This document shows, piece after piece, positions 1-6,854 of a stretch of 9,849 bases of DNA. The position numbers and the translations under genes were made by a program. The notes below the pieces were generated by a model. The model saw only the letters and a program-made list of their open reading frames with translations. It was not told the DNA's origin and did not search any database. The stretch is from Alphaproteobacteria bacterium. GTDB lineage: Bacteria > Pseudomonadota > Alphaproteobacteria > Rs-D84. The stretch covers positions 1 to 9,849 of the forward strand of contig JAKSTE010000018.1 of the NCBI GenBank assembly GCA_024402735.1, in the 5' to 3' direction. Position 1 is the stretch's first letter, and each line of letters begins with the position of its first letter.

Positions 1-36
1 GAAACAGAGAGTTATGCTGCAATTTGGTTAGAATAA
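1..36 (+). CDS. C-terminal tail of an upstream gene (partial)
   Basis: Frame 1 is open from the window edge to a TAA at 34-36 and encodes ETESYAAIWLE, with A/T at most third codon positions as in the neighbouring genes. A second frame, ending at a TAG at 28-30, is also open but has less typical codons. An intrinsic terminator follows at once, which fits the end of a transcription unit here. Eleven residues are too few to name the protein, and even the choice of frame is an inference. Confidence 0.45.
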   Translation, partial: ETESYAAIWLE

Positions 37-58
37 TATATTTTTTATGTTTTGTGCG

Positions 59-82
59 AACTGCTTTAAGAGCAGTTTTTTT
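59..82 (+). terminator. Rho-independent terminator of the upstream gene
   Basis: A perfect 7-bp stem, AACTGCT (59-65) and AGCAGTT (71-77), encloses the 5-nt loop TTAAG and runs into a T-rich tract (TTTTTGTTTTT). It lies 22 nt after the candidate stop at 34-36 and before the guaC promoter, so it separates the upstream gene from the guaC operon. Confidence 0.8.
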
Positions 83-108
83 GTTTTTATAATGGGTTAA
101 TAAACTTC

Positions 109-138
109 TTGATAAAAAAATATTCATTTTTGTATACT
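109..138 (+). promoter_or_regulatory. Candidate sigma-70 promoter for the guaC operon
   Basis: TTGATA (109-114) and TATACT (133-138) are separated by 18 nt, and a TG dinucleotide abuts the -10. The site lies between the preceding terminator and the guaC start, where a promoter is needed. No purine-repressor-like palindrome was recognised. Confidence 0.65.
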
Positions 139-160
139 GTAATGGTTAAAGGGGTTTGTC

Positions 161-1300
161 ATGACTCAATTACTTTCTGAAACTTGTTTAGATTATTCTG
201 ATATTTTAATAAAACCTAAAATGGGTATTAATTTAAATTCTCGAAAAGATGTTGGTTTGCAAAGAGATTTTAAATTTAAACATGGTCAAAAAAGAACAGG
301 TTTAGGGGTTTTTAATGCTAATATGGCTACCGTTGGTAATTTTGCTATTGTTAAAAAATTACTAGCTAAAGGTATGTTTGCTACTTTACATAAATTTTAT
401 ACTGCAGAAGAAATAGGCAATTTTCTGCAAGAGTGTGAGAAGGAAAATATTAGTACAGATAATTTGTTTATAACTATAGGATTAAGAAATTTCCCGGATC
501 ATTTACAAAAATTAAAGGATATAGAAACCAAGTACGGGTGGAAAAAAAATCAAAATATTAGTATTGAAGCTCCTAATTTTTATATACCACAAGCTTTGGA
601 GAATTTGAAGAAAACACGTGATGCTTATCCAAACGCTGTAATAATGGCTGGTAATATTGCTAGTAGTGATATTTGTCTTAAGTTGCTGGATTGTGCAGAT
701 ATTATTAAATGTGGAATAGGCTCTGGATCCGCTTGTTTAACCCGTAAACAAACTGGTTGTGGAACTCCAATGGTTTCTTTGATTTTAGAATGTGCAGATA
801 TAGTTCATTCTGTCAACGGACATATTTGTGCTGATGGTGGAATTGTTGAAGTAGGAGATATATGTAAAGCTTTTTGCTTAAATTCGGACTTTGTAATGGC
901 AGGGGGAATTTTTGCTGGTACAGATGAAGCAGAAGGCACGATTGTTACTAAATATAAACTTTCAAATGAAGTAATGCCGAGATTTGATAGTTTTGGTTGT
1001 AAAACTGCTTATGATCCTATCGTTCAAGAACAAAAATTTAAACAATATTTTGGAATGTCTTCAGAATATGCAAATAAAAAATATGCTGGTGGTATGGATA
1101 CATACAAAACTTCAGAAGGAAGAGAACTGTTGATACCATATACCGGTACTTTAGATCATGTTTTACAAGATATTACTGGTGGTATAGCCTCTTGTTGTAC
1201 GTATATTGGGGCTGATACTGTAAAAAGCATGTCAAAATGTGCAACTTTGATAAAAGTGCATAATCAATTAAATCGTGTTTTTGAACAATATACAAAATAA
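161..1300 (+). CDS. guaC: GMP reductase
   Basis: This enzyme reductively deaminates GMP to IMP with NADPH, releasing ammonia and returning guanine nucleotides to the central purine pool in the cytoplasm. The protein is a 379-residue IMPDH/GMPR-type TIM barrel. The catalytic loop GIGSGSACLTR spans residues 185-195, with the nucleophile Cys192 and the following Thr194. DGG is at 225-227, and GMSSEYA (298-304) and YKTSEGR (315-321, catalytic Glu319) match the GMP reductase C-terminal half. There is no CBS-domain insert, and IMP dehydrogenase is normally about 490 residues, so GuaC is favoured over GuaB. It is slightly longer than the roughly 347 residues of E. coli GuaC. The start is set by AAAGGGG at 148-154, 6 nt before the ATG. 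It is the first gene of a probable three-gene operon, with a 12-nt gap to the next gene. Confidence 0.95.
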   Translation: MTQLLSETCLDYSDILIKPKMGINLNSRKDVGLQRDFKFKHGQKRTGLGVFNANMATVGNFAIVKKLLAKGMFATLHKFYTAEEIGNFLQECEKENISTDNLFITIGLRNFPDHLQKLKDIETKYGWKKNQNISIEAPNFYIPQALENLKKTRDAYPNAVIMAGNIASSDICLKLLDCADIIKCGIGSGSACLTRKQTGCGTPMVSLILECADIVHSVNGHICADGGIVEVGDICKAFCLNSDFVMAGGIFAGTDEAEGTIVTKYKLSNEVMPRFDSFGCKTAYDPIVQEQKFKQYFGMSSEYANKKYAGGMDTYKTSEGRELLIPYTGTLDHVLQDITGGIASCCTYIGADTVKSMSKCATLIKVHNQLNRVFEQYTK

Positions 1301-1312
1301 AGGGTTTTTATT

Positions 1313-2401
1313 ATGAGAACTATAGGAACAGCCGCTTTTGGTTTAAGATGTCCTATTTTTAAACAGGGTGATAATGTTGAATCAATTGTTTCGGATATAG
1401 TACTTAATGCGGGGATAGAAATAAAAGATAAAGATGTCCTGGCTATTACAGAAGCAGTTATGGGACGTACTCAGGGTAATTATGCTACAATTGATGATAT
1501 AGCAGATTCTGTTAAAAGTATTACTAATGATGCTGAAAGCATATGTATAGTAAATCCTATATTTAGTCGTAATAGATTTTCTATGATTTTAAAAGGTATA
1601 GCAAGAGCTGTTGGTAAAAAGATAGTATTGGTTTTACCTAAAATTGATGAAGTAGGGAATGTTCTTAAAAACCATCCTTTTACAGGTATGAATTATGATG
1701 TGTTTTATTCGGAAATCATAACTAATGAACATAAAGAAATAGATATTGTTTATGTTGATTATATAGATGAGAATATGAATTTACAAAATGTTCATGCCGA
1801 TTGTTTTATAGCAGCAGATATTCATACACGTGAAAATACAAAAAGACTATTGTCTGTTATAGGTAAACCTGTTTTTGATTTAACAAGCATATGTCATGAT
1901 AAATGTGAGTATGGTTTGTTGGGATCTAATAAAGCTACGGAAGAAAAAGTAAAACTGTTTCCAACAAAGAATTATTGCCAAAACATAATTAATAGTATTC
2001 AAAAAAATATATTTGAAGCTACAGGTAAACATATAGAAGTAATGATTTATGGGGATGGTTGCTTTAAAGATCCTGTTGGTGGAATATGGGAATTCGCAGA
2101 TCCAGTAGTGAGTCCTGCCTTTACGGATGGGTTACAAGGAATACCTAATGAAGTAAAATTAAAATATTTGGCTGATAATCAATTTGCAGATTTGTCTGGA
2201 GAAACTTTAGCCGATGCAATAAAACAAAATATTTTATCAAAAGAAAAAAATCTTGTTGGTAATATGGTTTCTCAAGGTACAACACCAAGACAAATTACAG
2301 ATTTGTTAGGAAGTTTGTGTGATTTGATTTCTGGAAGTGGTGATAAGGGTACACCAGTTGTATATATACAGGGATATTTTGATAATTATGCTACTGAGTA
2401 G
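1313..2401 (+). CDS. F420-0:gamma-glutamyl ligase (CofE)-like protein
   Basis: The N-terminal half resembles the CofE/COG1478 ligase family: a GLRCPIFKQGDN opening (residues 10-21), DVLAITEAVMGRTQGNYAT (41-59), then alpha/beta segments. A glycine- and Asp-rich stretch, YGDGCFKDPVGGIWEFADP (246-264), may form the metal/nucleotide site. The C-terminus has a striking TTPRQITDLLGSLCDLISGS (323-342). CofE adds glutamate by gamma linkage to F420-0 using GTP. At 362 residues this is well above the roughly 250 of archaeal CofE, and no other F420 gene is present in the window. A relative, CT611 of Chlamydia, is reported to replace FolC in folate glutamylation, so a gamma-glutamyl ligase acting on folate or another acid is a reasonable alternative; the substrate is unknown. 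AGGG at 1301-1304 supports the start. Likely co-transcribed with guaC and the membrane protein 3 nt downstream. Confidence 0.75.
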   Translation: MRTIGTAAFGLRCPIFKQGDNVESIVSDIVLNAGIEIKDKDVLAITEAVMGRTQGNYATIDDIADSVKSITNDAESICIVNPIFSRNRFSMILKGIARAVGKKIVLVLPKIDEVGNVLKNHPFTGMNYDVFYSEIITNEHKEIDIVYVDYIDENMNLQNVHADCFIAADIHTRENTKRLLSVIGKPVFDLTSICHDKCEYGLLGSNKATEEKVKLFPTKNYCQNIINSIQKNIFEATGKHIEVMIYGDGCFKDPVGGIWEFADPVVSPAFTDGLQGIPNEVKLKYLADNQFADLSGETLADAIKQNILSKEKNLVGNMVSQGTTPRQITDLLGSLCDLISGSGDKGTPVVYIQGYFDNYATE

Positions 2402-2404
2402 GAA

Positions 2405-2977
2405 ATGAAAATAATAAATAAAATATTAGAAAAATCTGCAGAACCATGGTATTCGTGGGTAGTTTTTATAATGACGGTTTGTGAATCTATATTTTTATTT
2501 ATTCCACCGGAAGTATTTATAACCCCTGCTATAGTTTCAGATAAAAAGAGAGCTGTTCCTGTAACAGTTGCTGCATCACTTGGGTCTTTGGTTGGTGGTG
2601 CTATAGCTTATTTGATAGGTTATCTAGTATTTGATACTGTTGGTGTATGGTTGATAGAACATGTTGCTTCTATGGACAAGTTTGTATTAACTCAAGAATT
2701 ATTTAATAAATATGGTGTTTTGATTATAATTTTAACAGCTGTTACACCAATACCTTATAAATTATTAGCTATTTGCGCTGGATTTTTGGCTTATCCTATG
2801 TGGATATTTTTAGCTGTATCTGCAATCTTTAGAACGGGGCGTTTTGCAATAATTGGTTTTTTGTTATGGCGTTTTCAAAAACAGGCAAATAATCTGGTTA
2901 AGAAGTATTCTTTACAATTGACTATAGGGGCCATAATATTAGCCTGTTTGGGAATTTGTATATTCATGCTCATATAA
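2405..2977 (+). CDS. DedA/VTT-family membrane protein, YqaA-like
   Basis: An integral membrane protein of 190 residues with about five hydrophobic segments (roughly 16-36, 52-75, 104-126, 130-155 and 171-190). Family signatures are a Glu followed by an FIPPE element (Glu27, residues 32-36), a glycine-rich helix (60-72), F-x-KYG then TPIPYK (114-119) with an AG at 125-126, and the basic FRTGRF (142-147) before the next helix. The wider DedA/VTT family is implicated in lipid transport or flipping across the inner membrane and in envelope homeostasis; the YqaA branch has no firm substrate. It starts 3 nt after the preceding stop, with TAGGA at 2399-2403 as a short, close ribosome site, so translational coupling is likely. 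No intrinsic terminator is visible after it. Confidence 0.85.
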   Translation: MKIINKILEKSAEPWYSWVVFIMTVCESIFLFIPPEVFITPAIVSDKKRAVPVTVAASLGSLVGGAIAYLIGYLVFDTVGVWLIEHVASMDKFVLTQELFNKYGVLIIILTAVTPIPYKLLAICAGFLAYPMWIFLAVSAIFRTGRFAIIGFLLWRFQKQANNLVKKYSLQLTIGAIILACLGICIFMLI

Positions 2978-2989
2978 GCTAAAAAAAGC

Positions 2990-3018
2990 TTGTGATTTAT
3001 TATATACAGTTGTATCAT
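2990..3018 (+). promoter_or_regulatory. Candidate promoter for the rbfA-lepA operon
   Basis: TTGTGA (2990-2995) and TATCAT (3013-3018) are 17 nt apart, again with TG immediately before the -10. The site lies in the 78-nt gap after the DedA-like gene, where the next operon appears to begin. Read-through from the guaC operon is possible because only a weak hairpin without a T-tract (2978-2992 region) precedes it. Confidence 0.5.
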
Positions 3019-3055
3019 TGCCGCATAGTATGTTTTATAAGTAAGGCAAATTATT

Positions 3056-3397
3056 ATGCGTAAACAATTTAATACGAATCGTCCTGAAAAAATTGCCAGT
3101 AAAGTTCAGACTTTGGTTGCAGAAATTATTCAACATGATTTTTATGATGATGAATTATTAAGAGGTGTGTCCTTAGTTGGTGCAGAATCACATGGTGGAA
3201 TGCAATTTGTTAAATTATTTTTTTATGCACATGGCGATAAAATAGCTACACAAAAACGTTTGGATGATATAACAAAAATGATTCGTTTTAGTTTAGCTAA
3301 AAAGATAGATCAAAAGTATGTACCTGAAATTAAATTTATATATGATGACACTTTAGAAAAAGCGGATAGAATAGAGAATTTATTAAAGAAAATATAA
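3056..3397 (+). CDS. rbfA: Ribosome-binding factor A
   Basis: RbfA is a single KH-like-domain protein that binds the 30S subunit, helps the late maturation of the 5' end of 16S rRNA, and is needed for growth in the cold. The 113-residue length is normal. The N-terminus has the usual basic start and long helix (residues 9-28). The C-terminal signature YVPEIKFIYDDTLEKADRIE (88-107) is highly characteristic. TAAGG at 3042-3046, 9 nt upstream, sets the start. The stop overlaps the lepA start by 1 nt (TAATG), indicating translational coupling. In most bacteria rbfA sits between infB and truB; here it is paired with lepA, another translation factor. Confidence 0.93.
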   Translation: MRKQFNTNRPEKIASKVQTLVAEIIQHDFYDDELLRGVSLVGAESHGGMQFVKLFFYAHGDKIATQKRLDDITKMIRFSLAKKIDQKYVPEIKFIYDDTLEKADRIENLLKKI

Positions 3398-5187
3398 TGA
3401 AACAAGATCATATAAGAAATTTTTCTATAGTTGCACACATTGACCATGGTAAATCAACCTTGTCTGATAGGTTAATTGAGTATACAGGTGGTTTAGATTC
3501 CCGTGAAATGAAAGATCAAATACTTGATTCTATGGATATAGAGAGAGAAAGAGGAATCACAATAAAAGCTCAAACTGTTAGATTAAATTATAAAGCTAAA
3601 AATGGTGAAATGTATCAACTAAATTTGATGGATACTCCTGGACATGTGGATTTTTCTTATGAAGTATCACGTAGTTTGGCTGCTTGCGAAGGAGCAATAG
3701 TTCTTGTTGATGCAACACAAGGTGTTCAAGCTCAAACTTTAGCTAATGCATATCTTGCTTTGGATAATGATTTAGAGATGTTACCTGTTTTAAATAAAAT
3801 AGATTTACCATCGAGTGATGTTGAGGGAACGCGTGAGCAGATATCAGATGTTATAGGTATGGATGCTTCTAATGCTTTATGTGTATCAGGAAAAACCGGT
3901 GCAGGTGTTCCGGAATTGTTAGAAGAAATTGTTAATAAATTACCAGCACCTACAGGTAATGAAAATGCTGCAACAAGAGCTTTGTTAGTTGATTCTTGGT
4001 ATGATTCTTATTTGGGTGTTGTTGTATTGGTTAGAGTAGTTGATGGTAAATTATCCAAAAATCAAAAAATTAAATTTATGGCAACTGGTGCAGAGTATGT
4101 TATAGAAAAGGTTGGATACTTTACACCAAAGATGGAAAATGTAGACAGTTTATCAACTGGTGAAATAGGTTTCATAATTACTGGTATGAAAACAATCCAT
4201 GATTGTAAAGTTGGTGATACTATTTGTGATGCAAAAACAGATGTAGATGTGTTGCCTGGTTTTAAACCTTCTGTACCTGTTGTGTTTTCAAGTTTCTTTC
4301 CTGTAGAAGCTAATGATTATCCTGATTTAAAGGAAGGAGCGGAAAGATTAGCTCTAAATGATGCTTCTTTTGTTTTTACAACAGAGAAATCTTCTGCTCT
4401 TGGTTTTGGTTTACGATGTGGTTTCCTTGGTTTGTTACATATGGAAATTATAAGTGAACGTTTAAACAGAGAATTTAATTTAAGTTTAATAAATACTGTT
4501 CCTTCTGTGTTATATAAGATACATTTAAGAGATGGAACAAGTGTTGATCTCGAAAATCCAGCAGATATGCCAGATATAACAAAAATAGAATCTATAGAAG
4601 AACCTTGGGTTAGGGCTACAATAATGATGCCAGATAAATATATGGGTTCTATTATAGAGTTGTGTTCTTCACGTCGAGGTGTTCAAGAAAATATATCATA
4701 TGTTGGAAATAGGGCTGTATTGGTTTATCAATTACCTTTGTCAGAAATAGTTTTTGATTTTTATGATAGAGTAAAGTCATTGTCTTCTGGGTATGCATCA
4801 TTTGATTATGTGTTGTATGAATATCGTGTATCAGACCTAGTGAAAGTTTCTATATTAGTTAACGATGAAAATGTAGAACCTTTGTCTTTCTTGTGTCATC
4901 GTTCTGCATCTGAAAAACGTGGTCGTCAAATAGTTGAAAAATTAAAAGATTTAATACCAAGACATCAATTTAAAATACCATTACAAGCAGCTATAGGTGG
5001 AAAGATTATAGCTCGCGAAACTATTGCTGCATATCGTAAAGATGTTACAGCTAAATGTTATGGTGGAGATATTACACGTAAAAGAAAATTATTGGAGAAA
5101 CAAAAAGAAGGTAAAAAACGTTTGCGTACTTTTGGAAACGTAGAAATACCGCAGTCTGCTTTTATAAATGCATTAAAGGTGGAATAA
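3397..5187 (+). CDS. lepA: Translation factor LepA (elongation factor 4)
   Basis: LepA is a ribosome-associated GTPase related to EF-G, linked to back-translocation and 30S biogenesis. The 596 residues match the usual length of about 600. GTPase motifs in order: AHIDHGKST (13-21), RGITIKAQT (52-60), DTPGHVDF (79-86, catalytic His83), NKIDLP (133-138) and SGKTG (164-168). The EF-G-like domains follow, with FGLRCGFLGLLHMEI near residue 350. The LepA-specific C-terminal domain includes CYGGDITRKRKLLEKQKEGK and FGNVEIPQSAF. Domain order is complete, with no frameshift. The ATG overlaps the rbfA stop, and no strong independent ribosome site is evident, so translation probably depends on coupling. 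It is the central gene of a four-gene cluster. Confidence 0.98.
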   Translation: MKQDHIRNFSIVAHIDHGKSTLSDRLIEYTGGLDSREMKDQILDSMDIERERGITIKAQTVRLNYKAKNGEMYQLNLMDTPGHVDFSYEVSRSLAACEGAIVLVDATQGVQAQTLANAYLALDNDLEMLPVLNKIDLPSSDVEGTREQISDVIGMDASNALCVSGKTGAGVPELLEEIVNKLPAPTGNENAATRALLVDSWYDSYLGVVVLVRVVDGKLSKNQKIKFMATGAEYVIEKVGYFTPKMENVDSLSTGEIGFIITGMKTIHDCKVGDTICDAKTDVDVLPGFKPSVPVVFSSFFPVEANDYPDLKEGAERLALNDASFVFTTEKSSALGFGLRCGFLGLLHMEIISERLNREFNLSLINTVPSVLYKIHLRDGTSVDLENPADMPDITKIESIEEPWVRATIMMPDKYMGSIIELCSSRRGVQENISYVGNRAVLVYQLPLSEIVFDFYDRVKSLSSGYASFDYVLYEYRVSDLVKVSILVNDENVEPLSFLCHRSASEKRGRQIVEKLKDLIPRHQFKIPLQAAIGGKIIARETIAAYRKDVTAKCYGGDITRKRKLLEKQKEGKKRLRTFGNVEIPQSAFINALKVE

Positions 5188-5188
5188 A

Positions 5189-5680
5189 ATGTCAATATGG
5201 AAAAAAATAAAAAATTCATATAAGGCTTCTAGAGAGATGCAAGATGCTCAACGTGCTTATAATAATAGTTGCTATAAAATTACAAAAAGTGTTTCTATAA
5301 TTGAATGGGCTGCAGCTGTTGCTAAGGAAGTAGCTTTTATGCAAGGGTTGTTAAATTTTTGCAATGAGGAGAATATAGAGAAAAATAAACAACAAGTTGA
5401 ACAACAGGTAGAACACTATTTTAATTATGCTGGAAATTATTGTAAAGCACCAAGTTGTTTTTATAAGTATTCTGGAATCCCTTCAAAAGGAACTCCTGAT
5501 AAATGTGTAAATATTTTATTTAATAATGGAATTATATATGAAAAAGTTTGTGGGGATTGTCCTTGTTTTCAAGATCGTATAAATTATGAAATTTGTAAAA
5601 CAAAACTGGAATTAGCTAAAAAGAAACAAAACCAAGCTAGAATAGAATTAATAAATTCCTTGTTTTATAGAACAAAATAA
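5189..5680 (+). CDS. Unknown cysteine-rich protein, possibly metal-binding
   Basis: I do not recognise this 163-residue protein. It has nine cysteines (28, 58, 85, 90, 106, 121, 124, 126, 136). Five or six lie in a central block: Cys-x4-Cys (85-90), then Cys106, then CGDCPC (121-126), a spacing suggesting a zinc or iron-sulfur site. Flanking regions are helical and charged: a basic N-terminus (IWKKIKNSYK), a Gln/Glu-rich stretch (residues 66-76) and a Lys-rich C-terminal helix (137-155) that could form a coiled coil. No signal peptide or membrane segment is seen, so a cytoplasmic location is inferred. Its ribosome site AAAGGTGGA (5175-5183) lies inside the lepA end, with 1 nt between stop and start, so it is clearly in the lepA operon. 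A link to ribosome function is suggested only by context. Confidence 0.75.
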   Translation: MSIWKKIKNSYKASREMQDAQRAYNNSCYKITKSVSIIEWAAAVAKEVAFMQGLLNFCNEENIEKNKQQVEQQVEHYFNYAGNYCKAPSCFYKYSGIPSKGTPDKCVNILFNNGIIYEKVCGDCPCFQDRINYEICKTKLELAKKKQNQARIELINSLFYRTK

Positions 5681-5693
5681 AGGTATTAAGAAA

Positions 5694-6716
5694 ATGGCAC
5701 ATCAGTTTTTCTTTAATTCTTATATTCTTGATAATTTGCCCACCCCAGAAAAAGGGTTTGATGTTGTACAGGATTTGTCTGAACCAAGATTACATATGTA
5801 CGTAACAGCACATGGTGTAAAAAGTTTTTTTGTGCGTAAACGTATACACGGTAAAGATAAACGTATTATTCTTGGTACATATCCAAATATGGATATAGAA
5901 AAAGCACGTTCTGCTGTTAATACTGTTTTAGCTGAAGCTTTAAAGGATATGCCGTCACACAGAAAAAAAATATCCTTTATAGATTTTGTAGAAATTTATT
6001 TAACACATAAAGTACATAGAGAAGAAAATTCTTTACTTAAATTGAAGAGAGGAATTAATCTACATTTTAAAGATTTACTAAAATGTAATATTCAAGATAT
6101 AACAGAAGAACAATTAAATAAAGTTCTAGATGGTATTTCTGGTAGGGCCATGGCTGCACGTATGCAAGAGTTGTTATATAGTATGTTTAAATATGCAAAA
6201 GAACAAGGATACGTAAAACAAAATACTATGCAGCAAATAGAACAAATAAAAGTTATTCGTAGAAAAAGACCTCTTACAAAAGAAGGTTTGCAAAAATTAT
6301 ATAATGTTATACAAGAAGAACCAAACCTAACTCTACGTTCTGCTTTTTTAATGCTTATTTACGGATTTGCTCCAAAAACTAAAATATTTAAAATGCGTTG
6401 GGATGATATTGATTTCAATCATGACCTTTGGGGAGAAGATCCTTTATCTGGTAAAGCAATATTATTGTTACAAAATCTTCCTCAAGATGGTGAGTGGGTA
6501 TTTATGCTAAGGGGACATCTACACTTAATAGATCCAAGAGCTTCGTGGCATAATATTACAATAAAAGCAGGCATTCCTGATTTAACAATGGATGATGTTT
6601 ATAAATTTGTAAAAAGATTGCTTGTTTGGAATTCTGATAAAGATATTTTAAGACAAAATATGAATGATTTGTTATTTGAATTACTGGATTATACGCAACA
6701 ACCAAATATATACTAA
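5694..6716 (+). CDS. P4-type integrase-like protein, probably catalytically dead
   Basis: 340 residues in tyrosine-recombinase layout. An arm-binding DUF4102-like domain (about 14-85) has the VTAHGVKSFFVRKRIHGKDK and LGTYPNMDIEKAR pattern, a helical core-binding domain spans about 93-180, and a catalytic-like domain follows from about 193. The fold landmarks MRWDDIDF (234-241), DGEWVF (265-270) and AGIPDL (292-297) remain. The catalytic residues do not: the box-I Arg position (nine before Trp236) is Pro227, and the HxxR of box II aligns with Asp300 and Tyr303. Tyr333 lies near the expected nucleophile position but without its usual GH context. I infer a DNA-binding protein derived from an integrase, or a decaying one; the frame is intact. 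AAAGG at 5679-5683 overlaps the previous stop, and the 13-nt gap places it in the lepA operon. No attachment sites or cargo genes are seen. Confidence 0.75.
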   Translation: MAHQFFFNSYILDNLPTPEKGFDVVQDLSEPRLHMYVTAHGVKSFFVRKRIHGKDKRIILGTYPNMDIEKARSAVNTVLAEALKDMPSHRKKISFIDFVEIYLTHKVHREENSLLKLKRGINLHFKDLLKCNIQDITEEQLNKVLDGISGRAMAARMQELLYSMFKYAKEQGYVKQNTMQQIEQIKVIRRKRPLTKEGLQKLYNVIQEEPNLTLRSAFLMLIYGFAPKTKIFKMRWDDIDFNHDLWGEDPLSGKAILLLQNLPQDGEWVFMLRGHLHLIDPRASWHNITIKAGIPDLTMDDVYKFVKRLLVWNSDKDILRQNMNDLLFELLDYTQQPNIY

Positions 6717-6725
6717 TATATTAGT
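6712..6725. repeat. 14-bp perfect palindrome over the integrase-like gene stop
   Basis: ACTAATATATTAGT is its own reverse complement and includes the TAA stop at 6714-6716. It is nearly all A/T and has no following U-run, so it would be a weak terminator at best. It could be a protein-binding site upstream of the acpP promoter, or chance in AT-rich DNA. Confidence 0.4.
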
Positions 6726-6761
6726 TGAATTTATGTATTTTGTTATAGTTTGTTATATTTC

Positions 6762-6791
6762 TTGACAATAATGCTAAAAAAATGGTATATT
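6762..6791 (+). promoter_or_regulatory. Strong candidate promoter for acpP
   Basis: A perfect -35 TTGACA (6762-6767) and TATATT (6786-6791) are 18 nt apart, followed by about 60 nt of leader before acpP. It is the most consensus-like -35 in the window, which suits the high demand for acyl carrier protein. Confidence 0.8.
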
Positions 6792-6802
6792 CTTAGGAAA
6801 AG

Positions 6803-6826
6803 ACACACGTTGTATTTATGGTGTGT
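6803..6826 (+). promoter_or_regulatory. Hairpin at the 5' end of the acpP leader
   Basis: ACACAC (6803-6808) and GTGTGT (6821-6826) form a 6-bp stem with a 12-nt loop. It begins just downstream of the predicted start of transcription, near 6798. A stem so close to the 5' end of the mRNA could protect it from decay. It does not cover the ribosome site AAAGGA (6843-6848). Confidence 0.45.
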
Positions 6827-6854
6827 GAAGGTTAACTTAAACAAAGGATAAAAA

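Noticed and set aside
161..1300. IMP dehydrogenase (guaB) as the identity of the first gene
   Set aside because: No CBS domains, length of 379 residues, and a C-terminal half matching GMP reductase (GMSSEYA, YKTSEGR) rather than IMPDH.
2978..2992. Possible terminator AAGCT-loop-AGCTT after the DedA-like gene
   Set aside because: The stem is only 5 bp and is not followed by a T-tract, so it is too weak to call.
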